From assembly GCF_047638075.1 (NCBI RefSeq), contig NZ_JBLJBV010000062.1:1-32978 (forward strand): DNA of 32,978 nt. The letters run 5' to 3'. The position numbers were made by a program, and so were the translations under genes. The notes below the pieces were generated by a model that saw only the letters and a list, made by a program, of their open reading frames with translations, was not told the DNA's origin and did no database searches. Each line of letters opens with the position of its first letter. Position 1 is the first letter of the stretch. This DNA comes from UBA6197 sp047638075 (GTDB lineage: Bacteria; Pseudomonadota; Alphaproteobacteria; Rhodobacterales; Rhodobacteraceae). Positions 24,113 to 32,709 of the stretch are shown in pieces.

Positions 24113-24504
24113 CAGGCGCGATCCATATGGGAAATATCAAACCGCCCCGGCAACAGCGCGCCCACGGTCGTATCCAGACGCTCGCCCTCGGTGGTGGCCA
24201 GCGTTATCGGCACGTCATGGCGCGCAAACTCGGCCAGTTTTTGACGACAGCCCCCGCAGGGGGGCACGGGCGACGCACTATCCGCCACAACACATATTTC
24301 GGTGATTTCTGTTTCGCCGGCGGCAATCAGCGCGGCAATCGCCCCCGCCTCGGCACAGGTGCCCTCAGGGTAGGCAACGTTTTCAACGTTGCATCCTTGA
24401 TAGATCTTTCCCGATTTGCCGCGAACGGCAGCCCCGACCTTAAAGCGGGAATAGGGCGCATAGGCGTTCTCGCGCACCTGGCGCGCAGCTTGCAGCAAGG
24501 ACAT
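24112..24504 (-). CDS. cdd: Cytidine deaminase
   Basis: The 130-residue tetrameric-type enzyme converts cytidine/deoxycytidine to uridine forms. The zinc site is C50-A-E52 (GTCAEAGAI) and C83/C86 (PPCGGCRQ), and the substrate loop is GCNVENVAYPEG. Start chosen at ATG 24504 because GGAGG lies five bases upstream; the longer frame includes that site. It is the first gene of cdd-deoA-deoB-add-upp and diverges from maeB. Confidence 0.94.
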   Translation of the reverse strand: MSLLQAARQVRENAYAPYSRFKVGAAVRGKSGKIYQGCNVENVAYPEGTCAEAGAIAALIAAGETEITEICVVADSASPVPPCGGCRQKLAEFARHDVPITLATTEGERLDTTVGALLPGRFDISHMDRA

Positions 24505-24616
24505 CAAAGCCTCCAATCCGGTTTTTTACGATCCTGCGCCCGGACCACGCCCGATGCAAGCTGCGCGCCCGGCACGCGCCCTGAAAACCAGCATCATGCA
24601 GATGGCAAGCTGCGGG

Positions 24617-24653
24617 CTATTCCATCGGACTGCGGAATAGTTTAAAGCTAAAC
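24617..24653. promoter_or_regulatory. Two dyads in the cdd/maeB divergent region
   Basis: CTATTCC-N10-GGAATAG (24617-24640) and GTTTA-AAGC-TAAAC (24640-24653) sit side by side just before the maeB ribosome site ACGGAGGA. They are operator or 5'-leader hairpin candidates; no regulator is known to me. Confidence 0.45.
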
Positions 24654-24672
24654 CAGTTTCACGGAGGATAGA

Positions 24673-26952
24673 ATGGACGAGGCACGAAACGACACCGCCC
24701 GGCAAGCAGCACTGGATTACCATGAGTTCCCAAAGCCGGGTAAACTGGAAATTCGCGCGACCAAGCCTTTGGCCAATGGTCGGGACCTGTCACGCGCCTA
24801 TTCACCGGGTGTCGCGGAAGCCTGCCTTGAAATCCAGACCGACCCGACGACTGCAGCGCGCTACACCGCACGCGGCAATCTGGTGGCGGTTGTCACGAAC
24901 GGCACTGCCGTACTGGGGCTGGGGAATATCGGGGCACTGGCGTCAAAACCGGTGATGGAGGGCAAGGCCGTCCTGTTCAAGAAGTTCGCCAATATCGACT
25001 GTTTCGATATTGAATTGAACGAATCCGATCCGGTGAAACTGGCCGAAATCGTCTGCGCGCTGGAACCTTCCTTTGGGGCGATCAACCTTGAGGATATCAA
25101 GGCCCCCGAGTGCTTTATCGTTGAAAAGCTGTGCCGTGAACGGATGAACATCCCGGTGTTTCACGATGACCAGCACGGCACCGCAATTGTGGTTGGGGCT
25201 GCGGCCACCAATGCGCTGCATGTGGCGGGCAAGGCGTTTGACCAGATCAAGGTGGTCAGCACCGGCGGCGGCGCTGCGGGCATTGCCTGCCTGAACATGC
25301 TGCTGAAACTGGGGGTCAAACGCGAAAACGTCTGGCTGTGTGATATTCACGGCCTGGTCCATGTGGGCCGCGAAGCCGAAATGAACCCGCAAAAGGCCGC
25401 CTTTGCGCAGGACAGTGACAAACGCACCTTGTCAGACGTGATTGACGGGGCCGACCTGTTTTTAGGGCTTTCCGGCCCCGGTGTGCTTAAGCCGGAAATG
25501 GTATCGCGCATGGCGCCGCGCCCGATCATCTTTGCGCTGGCCAACCCCACCCCCGAAATCACCCCCGAAGACGTGCGAAGCGTTGCGCCGGATGCGATCA
25601 TGGCCACCGGTCGCAGCGATTACCCCAATCAGGTCAACAACGTGCTGTGCTTTCCGTTCATTTTCCGGGCGGCGCTGGATGTAGGGGCTACGCAGATCAA
25701 TGATGAGATGCAAATCGCCTGCATCGAAGGCATCGCCGCACTGGCCCGGGCCACCACCTCGGCCGAGGCTGCCGCCGCCTACCGTGGGGAAAAGCTGACC
25801 TTCGGCCCCGATTACCTGATCCCCAAACCGTTTGACCCGCGGCTGATCGGCACGGTTGCCAAGGCCGTTGCCCGCGCCGCAATGGAAACTGGCGTTGCCA
25901 CCCGCCCAATCCCCGATCTGGCCGCCTATAAGGCCAAGCTGGACGGTTCCGTGTTCAAATCGGCAATGCTGATGCGCCCGGTGTTCGAGGCGGCATCGCA
26001 CGCAACCCGTTCGATCGTTTTTGCCGAAGGCGAAGACGAGCGTGTTTTGCGGGCCGCCAATGCGATGATCGAAGAAACCACCGACAAACCAATCCTGATC
26101 GGGCGCCCCGAGGTGATCGAACGGCGTTGCGAACGTGCCGGCCTGCCCATTCGTCCGGGCCGCGATTTTGATATTGTGAACCCCGAAAACGACCCGCGCT
26201 ACCGCGATTATTGGGAAACCTACCACGGGCTGATGGCCCGTCGAGGGGTCAGCCCCGATATCGCCCGCGCGGTGATGCGGACCAACACGACCGCGATTGC
26301 CGCCGTCATGGTCCACCGGGGCGAGGCTGACAGCCTTATCTGCGGCACCTTCGGGCAATACTTGTGGCATCTGAACTATCTTAATCAGGTTCTGGCGCGT
26401 GATGGGCGAAATCCGCAAGGCGCGCTATCGCTGATGATCCTCGAAGATGGGCCCTTGTTCATTGCCGATACCCATGTTCACCCCGAACCAACCCCCGAAG
26501 AAATCACCGCAACGGTTATCGGTGCGGCGCGTCATGTGCGCCGTTTCGGGTTGGCGCCCAAGGTTGCGCTGTGCAGCCATTCGCAATTTGGCAACCTTGA
26601 TACCGACTCGGGGCGCCGGATGCGCGCGGCGCTGGCAATGCTGGACGCCCAGAAACAGGACTTCGCCTATGAGGGCGAAATGCATGTGGACTCGGCGTTT
26701 GATGAGGCGCTGCGCGACCGCATCTACCCCGGCTCCAGGTTTCAAGGCACGGCGAACGTTCTGGTCTTTGCCAATACTGACGCCGCCTCTGGGGTGCGCA
26801 ACATCCTCAAGGCAAAGGCAGGCGGGCTGGAAGTGGGGCCGATCCTGATGGGGATGGGCAACAAAGCCCATATCGTCACCCCCTCGATCACCGCGCGCGG
26901 TCTGCTGAACATGTCAGCCATTGCCGGCACTCCGGTCGCCTATTACGGTTAG
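24673..26952 (+). CDS. maeB: NADP-type malic enzyme with phosphotransacetylase-like tail (MaeB)
   Basis: The 759-residue protein decarboxylates malate to pyruvate. Residues about 15-420 are the malic enzyme: LSRAYSPGVAEACLEI, KKFANIDCFDIELNE, the metal site VFHDDQHGTAIVVGAA and the cofactor loop STGGGAAGIACLNM. Residues about 430-759 form a phosphate acetyl/butyryltransferase-like domain (RSIVFAEGEDERVLRAAN, PNVL-type end), which in MaeB proteins is regulatory and senses acetyl-CoA rather than being catalytic. A clear GGAGGA precedes ATG 24673. It feeds NADPH and pyruvate. Confidence 0.94.
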   Translation: MDEARNDTARQAALDYHEFPKPGKLEIRATKPLANGRDLSRAYSPGVAEACLEIQTDPTTAARYTARGNLVAVVTNGTAVLGLGNIGALASKPVMEGKAVLFKKFANIDCFDIELNESDPVKLAEIVCALEPSFGAINLEDIKAPECFIVEKLCRERMNIPVFHDDQHGTAIVVGAAATNALHVAGKAFDQIKVVSTGGGAAGIACLNMLLKLGVKRENVWLCDIHGLVHVGREAEMNPQKAAFAQDSDKRTLSDVIDGADLFLGLSGPGVLKPEMVSRMAPRPIIFALANPTPEITPEDVRSVAPDAIMATGRSDYPNQVNNVLCFPFIFRAALDVGATQINDEMQIACIEGIAALARATTSAEAAAAYRGEKLTFGPDYLIPKPFDPRLIGTVAKAVARAAMETGVATRPIPDLAAYKAKLDGSVFKSAMLMRPVFEAASHATRSIVFAEGEDERVLRAANAMIEETTDKPILIGRPEVIERRCERAGLPIRPGRDFDIVNPENDPRYRDYWETYHGLMARRGVSPDIARAVMRTNTTAIAAVMVHRGEADSLICGTFGQYLWHLNYLNQVLARDGRNPQGALSLMILEDGPLFIADTHVHPEPTPEEITATVIGAARHVRRFGLAPKVALCSHSQFGNLDTDSGRRMRAALAMLDAQKQDFAYEGEMHVDSAFDEALRDRIYPGSRFQGTANVLVFANTDAASGVRNILKAKAGGLEVGPILMGMGNKAHIVTPSITARGLLNMSAIAGTPVAYYG

Positions 26953-26961
26953 TAACGTCAA

Positions 26962-27012
26962 CCCCCGCTAGCAGACCCGCCAGCGGGGGCGCCCACGCCC
27001 CACAAGGTGGGC
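26962..27012. terminator. Two consecutive hairpins after maeB
   Basis: CCCCCGCT/AGCGGGGG (26962-26989) and GCCCAC/GTGGGC (26991-27012) follow the maeB stop. Neither has a U run, so they are probable 3'-end structures. Confidence 0.5.
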
Positions 27013-27085
27013 GGGCCCGGCCATGAACAGCCACCAGCAGCCCTGACCGTCGCCGCGGCATTCAAAAACAGAATCACCGACAGCC

Positions 27086-27173
27086 TTTGCAAAGTCGCGC
27101 CATCTTAACGTCAGCACCTTGCAAAATGCCGACTTTGCAAAATTCCTTCCAGATATCGCACAAAATCTGCAAA
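27086..27173. promoter_or_regulatory. Array of four TTTGCAAA-like sites upstream of prpE
   Basis: There are perfect octamers at 27086-27093 and 27134-27141 and 7/8 matches at 27118-27125 (CTTGCAAA) and 27166-27173 (TCTGCAAA). The start-to-start spacings are 32, 16 and 32 bp, about 3, 1.5 and 3 helical turns. TTTGCAAA is the ScfR-family core, and the PccR-like gene at 9296 has it upstream too. Confidence 0.65.
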
Positions 27174-27268
27174 TTTTTCGCACCGAAGCGCCACTGTGAA
27201 CGGTAACATCGTTGCGGGAATCTGTATCGCTAGCGTAACAAGCAGATAGCTCGTGGAGGAGGCATACA

Positions 27269-29161
27269 ATGGCATACAAAGAGATCTACGCCGCATGGCA
27301 ACGCGACCCCGAGGGGTTCTGGATGCAGGCCGCCGAGGCGATCGACTGGATCAAGCCACCTTCAAAGGCACTTTTCGCTGAAAACGCCCCGCTCTATGAA
27401 TGGTTTGTGGATGCGCAGGTCAATACCTGCTGGAACGCCGTTGACCGCCATGTGATTGCCGGGCGCGGCGACCAGTTGGCAATCATCCATGACAGCCCGA
27501 TCACCCATTCAAGCAAGGGCATTACCTATTCGCAACTGCAAAAGCGCGTTGCGAACCTGGCTGGCGCGCTTCGTGCCAAGGGTGTGGAAAAAGGCGACCG
27601 CGTCATCATCTACATGCCGATGGTCCCCGAGGCATTAGAGGCGATGTTGGCCTGCGCGCGGCTTGGGGCGATCCATTCGGTGGTGTTCGGTGGCTTTGCC
27701 GCGAATGAGCTGGCGGTGCGAATTGACGACTCCAAACCAAAGGCAATCATCGCCGCGTCGTGCGGGTTGGAGCCGGGCCGCATCGTGCGATATAAACCGC
27801 TGCTGGATCAGGCAATTGACATGGCCAGCCACAAGCCCGACTTCACCGTGATCTTTCAACGCGAAGAAGAAGTCGCCAAATTGATCGAAGGGCGCGATTT
27901 TGCTTGGCACAGCTTTCAGTATGGTGTCGAGCCTGCTGAATGTGTGCCGGTCGCGGGCAACCACCCTGCCTATATCCTTTATACCTCGGGCACCACGGGC
28001 GCACCGAAAGGCGTTATCCGGCCCACGGCGGGCCACCTGGTCGCGCTGAACTGGACAATGAAAAACATCTACAACATCGACGCGGGCGAGGTGTTCTGGG
28101 CCGCGTCCGACGTGGGTTGGGTCGTTGGGCACAGCTATATCTGTTACGCCCCGCTGATTGCCGGGGCCACCACCATCGTGTTTGAGGGCAAACCCATTGG
28201 CACCCCGGATGCAGGCACCTTCTGGCGCGTGATCCAGAACTACAAGGTCAAATCCTTCTTCACCGCCCCCACCGCGCTGCGTGCGATCAAACGCGAAGAT
28301 CCCGCAGGTATCTTGGCGCGCGACTACAACATGCGCTCGCTCAAGACGCTTTACCTTGCCGGCGAACGCGCGGACCCCGACACAATCGTCTGGGCGCGCC
28401 AGATTCTGAATGTGCCGGTGATCGACCACTGGTGGCAAACCGAGACCGGCTGGGCCATCGCCGCCAACCCGATGGGGATTGAGGAATTACCGGTCAAGCT
28501 GGGCAGTCCTTCGGTGCCGATGCCGGGGTATGACGTTCAAATCCTGGATGAGGGCGGGCAACCGGTGCCAAACGGCACATTGGGTGCGATTACGGTTAAA
28601 CTTCCTCTGCCGCCGGGCACACTGCCGGGCCTGTGGAACGCCGAAGAACGCTTTAGAAAGGCCTATCTGAACCAGTTCCCCGGCTATTATGAAACGGGCG
28701 ACGCAGGCTATATCGACGAAGACGGCTATCTTTACATCATGGCGCGCACCGATGACGTGATCAATGTGGCAGGCCACCGGCTATCGACTGGCGCGATGGA
28801 AGAAGTCCTGTCGGGTCACCCGGACGTTGCCGAATGTGCCGTGATCGGCATTTTTGACAAACTGAAGGGGCAAACGCCCCTGGGTCTTTTGTGCCTGAAC
28901 AAGGGGGCCGAGCGTGCGCCCGACGATGTCATCAAGGATTGCGTTAAGATGGTGCGCGACCAGATCGGCCCGGTTGCCGCGTTCAAGCTGGCCTGTGTGG
29001 TGGACCGGCTGCCCAAAACCCGCTCGGGCAAGATATTGCGCGCCACGATGGTCAAGATTGCAGACGGGCAGGAATTCAAGATGCCCGCCACCATTGATGA
29101 CCCGGCAATTCTGGATGAAATCACCGCCGTGCTAAAAACGATGGGCCTGCCCGCGCAGTGA
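27269..29161 (+). CDS. prpE: Propionyl-CoA synthetase PrpE
   Basis: The 630-residue AMP-forming acyl-CoA synthetase activates propionate to propionyl-CoA. It has the ATP motif ILYTSGTTGAPKGVIRPT (about 234-251), the WWQTETGW substrate region, YETGDAGYIDEDGYLYIMARTDD, and the acetylatable Lys588 in PKTRSGKILR. The start AYKEIYAAWQRDPEGFW is typical of PrpE rather than Acs, and the length is also PrpE-like. GGAGGAGG precedes ATG 27269. The upstream TTTGCAAA array predicts control by an acyl-CoA-sensing regulator. Confidence 0.93.
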   Translation: MAYKEIYAAWQRDPEGFWMQAAEAIDWIKPPSKALFAENAPLYEWFVDAQVNTCWNAVDRHVIAGRGDQLAIIHDSPITHSSKGITYSQLQKRVANLAGALRAKGVEKGDRVIIYMPMVPEALEAMLACARLGAIHSVVFGGFAANELAVRIDDSKPKAIIAASCGLEPGRIVRYKPLLDQAIDMASHKPDFTVIFQREEEVAKLIEGRDFAWHSFQYGVEPAECVPVAGNHPAYILYTSGTTGAPKGVIRPTAGHLVALNWTMKNIYNIDAGEVFWAASDVGWVVGHSYICYAPLIAGATTIVFEGKPIGTPDAGTFWRVIQNYKVKSFFTAPTALRAIKREDPAGILARDYNMRSLKTLYLAGERADPDTIVWARQILNVPVIDHWWQTETGWAIAANPMGIEELPVKLGSPSVPMPGYDVQILDEGGQPVPNGTLGAITVKLPLPPGTLPGLWNAEERFRKAYLNQFPGYYETGDAGYIDEDGYLYIMARTDDVINVAGHRLSTGAMEEVLSGHPDVAECAVIGIFDKLKGQTPLGLLCLNKGAERAPDDVIKDCVKMVRDQIGPVAAFKLACVVDRLPKTRSGKILRATMVKIADGQEFKMPATIDDPAILDEITAVLKTMGLPAQ

Positions 29162-29193
29162 AACCGGGCAAATAACAGAAGGGCGGCTGGCAG

Positions 29194-29955
29194 TCAGGCG
29201 AATTGTTCGCGCATCAGCCGTTCTTCCAATCCGTGGCCAGGGTCGAACAGGATCGTATGGCTAAGGCTGGGTTCAGACCGGATTTCCACCCATAGAACCG
29301 GCTTGACCGACCGGCTGTCAGCGTCGGCCATGACCGGGCGCTTGTCGGCCTCCAGAACATCAATGCGCACCACTGCCGTGTTGGGCAGGATCGCCCCCTG
29401 CCAGCGCCGCGGCCGAAACGGCGCAATCGCCGTCAGCGCCAGCACGTCAGACCCGATCGGCAGGATCGGCCCCTGCGCCGAATAGTTGTAGGCGGTTGAT
29501 CCCGCCGGCGTAGACACCATCGCCCCGTCACAAACCAATTCATCCATCCGCACCCGCCCGTTGACCGAGATCCGCAGCTTGGCCGCCTGCCGACCGGCGC
29601 GCAACATGCTGACCTCATTGATCGCCAGCGCCTCTTGCAGCGTTCCATCCGCGGTCTGGGCGCGCATCGCCAGCGGGTGAATCACCGCCTTTTCCGACGC
29701 GGCCAGCCGCTCGGGCAGGGCCATTTCGGAATAATCGTTCATCAAGAATCCGATCGTGCCGCAGTTCATCCCGTAAACCGGCAGGCCAGTGCCCTCGCTC
29801 AGGATTTGCAGCATGAACCCGTCCCCCCCCAATGCGACGATCACATCAGCCGCATCACGCGGCATCTGCCCGTGACGCGCCACCAGCGCGGTCAGCGCAT
29901 TTTGCGCCGCATCGCTGCTTGAGGCCGCAAAATGGATGTTCAAAGGCTTGTTCAC
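29194..29955 (-). CDS. nadK: NAD kinase
   Basis: The 253-residue enzyme phosphorylates NAD+ to NADP+. It has the GGDG motif (43-46, VALGGDGFML), the NE pair in AINEVSML, and the glycine-rich SNAPSTPAGSTAYNYSA-like site (here VSTPAGSTAYNYSAQGP). Start chosen at GTG 29955, because AAGGAG lies about six bases upstream; the frame is open to 29991 but without a site. It diverges from glyA. Confidence 0.93.
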   Translation of the reverse strand: MNKPLNIHFAASSSDAAQNALTALVARHGQMPRDAADVIVALGGDGFMLQILSEGTGLPVYGMNCGTIGFLMNDYSEMALPERLAASEKAVIHPLAMRAQTADGTLQEALAINEVSMLRAGRQAAKLRISVNGRVRMDELVCDGAMVSTPAGSTAYNYSAQGPILPIGSDVLALTAIAPFRPRRWQGAILPNTAVVRIDVLEADKRPVMADADSRSVKPVLWVEIRSEPSLSHTILFDPGHGLEERLMREQFA

Positions 29956-30123
29956 GCACCGCTCCTTTTGGTTCCTGACAAGCTGTGACAAGCGCCAATC
30001 GGAAACACAAGCACCAAACCCCCGCTTGCTTTACCCGGTCAAATTGCCATTAGCGCGTTTTGCCTGCTTTCCGCCCCGCGTTTTGTGCGATAAACCGCCC
30101 TGAACCCCTTGCAGGAGAGACCC

Positions 30124-31416
30124 ATGACCTCGCAACGTGACACCGGATTTTTCACCGAAGCCCTCGCCACCCGTGACCCCGAAATTTTCGGCGCCGTCCG
30201 TAATGAACTGGGTCGCCAGCGCAACGAGATTGAGCTGATCGCCTCGGAAAATATCGTCTCTGCGGCGGTGATGGAGGCCCAAGGCACGGTGTTGACCAAC
30301 AAATACGCCGAAGGGTATCCGGGCAAGCGGTATTACGGCGGGTGCGAATTCGTGGACGTCGCGGAAAATCTGGCGATCGAGCGCGCGAAGGAACTGTTCG
30401 GCTGCGCCTTTGCCAACGTTCAGCCCAATTCGGGGTCGCAGGCCAACCAGGGCGTTTTTCAGGCGCTGATCAAGCCGGGCGATACGATCCTGGGGATGAA
30501 CCTCGCCTCGGGCGGGCACCTGACCCACGGCGCCGCGCCGAACCAATCGGGCAAATGGTTCAACGCTGTGCAATACGGCGTGCGCAAACAAGACAACCTG
30601 ATCGACTATGATGAGGTCGAGGCGCTGGCGGTGGAACATCAGCCGAAACTGATCATCGCTGGCGGCTCTGCCATTCCGCGGCAGATCGACTTTGCCAAGT
30701 TCCGCACGATTGCCGATAAGGTCGGTGCGCTGCTGATGGTCGATATGGCCCATTTCGCGGGGCTGGTCGCGGGGGGCGTGCATCCCTCGCCCTTCCCCCA
30801 TGCCGATGTGGCAACCACCACCACCCATAAAACCCTGCGCGGCCCGCGCGGCGGCATGATCCTGACCAATGACGAAGCCATCGCCAAAAAGGTCAACTCG
30901 GCTATTTTCCCCGGTATTCAGGGCGGCCCCCTGATGCATGTCATCGCCGCCAAAGCGGTGGCGTTCGGTGAGGCGTTGCGCCCTGAATTCAAGGTTTACG
31001 CGCAGCAGGTCATCGACAATGCGCACGCGCTGGCGGATGAGTTGATGAAAGGCGGGCTCGACATCGTCACCGGCGGCACCGACACGCATGTGATGCTGGT
31101 CGACCTGCGGCCGAAATCGGTGAAAGGCAACGCCACCGAAAAGGCACTGGGGCGCGCCAACATTACCTGTAACAAGAACGGGATCCCGTTTGACCCCGAA
31201 AAGCCCACCGTTACCTCTGGCGTGCGTCTTGGCACCCCGGCCGGCACCACCCGAGGCTTTGGCAGTGACGAATTCCGCCAGATTGGCCGTTGGATTGTCG
31301 AAGTGGTCGACGGGCTGGCCGCAAATGGCGAAGATGGCAACGCCGAGGTGGAAGCCGGTGTGAAAGCCAAGGTCGAGGCGCTTTGCGCCCGCTTTCCGAT
31401 CTATCCTTCGCTGTAA
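30124..31416 (+). CDS. glyA: Serine hydroxymethyltransferase
   Basis: The 430-residue PLP enzyme interconverts serine and glycine with tetrahydrofolate. The PLP lysine is Lys236 in TTTTHKTLRGPRGG, and other family blocks are IELIASENIVS, YAEGYPGKRYYGG and VDMAHFAGLVAGG. Start chosen at ATG 30124 with AGGAGAG seven bases upstream; the TTG at 30109 would contain that site. The length is typical. It ends at a strong terminator. Confidence 0.96.
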   Translation: MTSQRDTGFFTEALATRDPEIFGAVRNELGRQRNEIELIASENIVSAAVMEAQGTVLTNKYAEGYPGKRYYGGCEFVDVAENLAIERAKELFGCAFANVQPNSGSQANQGVFQALIKPGDTILGMNLASGGHLTHGAAPNQSGKWFNAVQYGVRKQDNLIDYDEVEALAVEHQPKLIIAGGSAIPRQIDFAKFRTIADKVGALLMVDMAHFAGLVAGGVHPSPFPHADVATTTTHKTLRGPRGGMILTNDEAIAKKVNSAIFPGIQGGPLMHVIAAKAVAFGEALRPEFKVYAQQVIDNAHALADELMKGGLDIVTGGTDTHVMLVDLRPKSVKGNATEKALGRANITCNKNGIPFDPEKPTVTSGVRLGTPAGTTRGFGSDEFRQIGRWIVEVVDGLAANGEDGNAEVEAGVKAKVEALCARFPIYPSL

Positions 31417-31434
31417 AAATCCCCGCAACGCATC

Positions 31435-31460
31435 AAAAGACCCCCGCTGGGGGTCTTTTT
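31435..31460. terminator. Bidirectional terminator between glyA and the convergent small gene
   Basis: AAAAGACCCCC-GCT-GGGGGTCTTTT is an 11 bp stem with a T run on the plus side and an A run that becomes a U run on the minus side. Its last base is the first base of the minus-strand stop codon complement (31460). Confidence 0.88.
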
Positions 31461-31831
31461 CACAAGATGCCGCGCCAGACCATGACACAGATCACCGCCG
31501 CACCCGTTACCAGCAACGCAAACGCCACCGACGCCACCATCGTGCGCACCATCGACCAGAACCGCGCCTGCCCGCCCAAGGGCTGCAAGTACCGCACGGC
31601 AATGTCATAGGCTGCGGTGATTTTATCCGGGTCGGTCTGGCGCGCGATCTTGGGAGAGGCCACCACCGCCTCGACCTCGGCCAGGTAGCTGACCGCACGG
31701 CGCACCTGACGCGGCAGGGCCCGGCCGCGCGCCGCCAGCTTGGCCCGAAGCCCGCTGCCTTTCGCACCCAGCCGCTGCTCCATCAGCTGCGCCACACGAC
31801 CGGTCATCTGCTGCACGCTATTTATATTCAT
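31460..31831 (-). CDS. Small uncharacterised protein with a C-terminal membrane helix
   Basis: The 123-residue protein has a basic helical N-terminal part (RVAQLMEQRLGAKGSGLRAK, then RALPRQVRRAVSYLAEVEAV) and one C-terminal transmembrane helix (about 97-120, MVRTMVASVAFALLVTGAAV). This tail-anchored layout is seen in several Rhodobacteraceae hypotheticals, and I cannot name it. Start chosen at ATG 31831 (MNINSVQQ), with GGGGTGG upstream; the frame extends to 31936 but reaches the divergent hydrolase. Its stop abuts the glyA terminator. Confidence 0.65.
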   Translation of the reverse strand: MNINSVQQMTGRVAQLMEQRLGAKGSGLRAKLAARGRALPRQVRRAVSYLAEVEAVVASPKIARQTDPDKITAAYDIAVRYLQPLGGQARFWSMVRTMVASVAFALLVTGAAVICVMVWRGIL

Positions 31832-31923
31832 TTCCACCCCTGACCTCGCCCAGACCCTAGCGCGCGGCGAAATACCGTGCAACGGGGCTGGCAGCCGCCG
31901 CAATGCTGCGCTATTTTGCCGCC

Positions 31924-32709
31924 ATGTTGAACACAATGGTCCATGGGGTGCCCGGCACCCAGCCCCCGCTTGTCATCGTGCCCGGCCTGTTCGGGTCTGC
32001 CCGCAACTGGGGTATCATCGCCCGCCGCTTGTCCGACGATCGGCAGGTCATTGCGGTGGATATGCGCAACCACGGCGACAGCCCCTGGGATGACGCGCAT
32101 GGCTATGACGACCTTGCCCATGATCTTCTTCACCTGATCGACGAATACGGCGGCAAGGCGGATGTCATGGGCCACTCGATGGGGGGCAAGGCGGCCATGC
32201 AACTGGCGCTGACCCATGGCGACCGGTTGAACCGCCTGATCGTGGCCGATATCGCGCCGGTGGCCTATGATCACAGCATGACCCATCTGGTCGACGCAAT
32301 GCAAGGGCTGGATCTGACCGGCGTAACCCTGCGCTCTGAGGCGGACCGCCGATTGGCCGGCGAGATTGCAGACGATGGGGTGCGCGCGTTTTTGCTGCAA
32401 TCTCTGGATCTGAAATCAACCCCGCCGCGCTGGAAGCTGAACCTGGATGTTCTGCGCGCCGAAATGGACCGGATTACCGGTTGGCCGGATACGCCGGGGC
32501 ATTTTGACGGACCGGTGCTTTTCGTTTCAGGCGCGCTATCGGACTATATCCGCCCCGAATATCACGCCGCGATCAAGGCACAGTTCCCCGCCGCCGAATT
32601 CACCCGGATCGAAGGCGCAGGCCACTGGCTTCATGCCGAGCAGCCGCGCGAATTTGAGGCCGTGTTGCACGGTTTTCTCAGTCCAACGGGCGTTTCATCC
32701 GCATCATGA
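31924..32709 (+). CDS. Alpha/beta-hydrolase (YbfF-like esterase)
   Basis: The 261-residue cytoplasmic hydrolase has the oxyanion region VPGLFGSARNW, the Asp/His-type DMRNHGDSP turn, the nucleophile elbow GHSMGGKAAM (catalytic Ser) and the late His in GAGHWLHAEQP; the acid is probably in the VSGALSDYI region. The set matches the YbfF/ABHD11-like esterases; the substrate is unknown. Start at ATG 31924 (MLNTMVHG) by family fit; ATG 31903 is possible and neither has a good ribosome site. Its 3' end overlaps the convergent cytochrome gene by 32 bp. Confidence 0.82.
   Translation: MLNTMVHGVPGTQPPLVIVPGLFGSARNWGIIARRLSDDRQVIAVDMRNHGDSPWDDAHGYDDLAHDLLHLIDEYGGKADVMGHSMGGKAAMQLALTHGDRLNRLIVADIAPVAYDHSMTHLVDAMQGLDLTGVTLRSEADRRLAGEIADDGVRAFLLQSLDLKSTPPRWKLNLDVLRAEMDRITGWPDTPGHFDGPVLFVSGALSDYIRPEYHAAIKAQFPAAEFTRIEGAGHWLHAEQPREFEAVLHGFLSPTGVSSAS

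Noticed and set aside
29956..30123. Glycine riboswitch before glyA
   Set aside because: No paired aptamer-like structure is evident in this short divergent region.
30031..31488. Long minus-strand ORF opposite glyA (485 codons)
   Set aside because: Shadow of the glyA codon pattern in high-GC DNA; glyA is certain on the plus strand.
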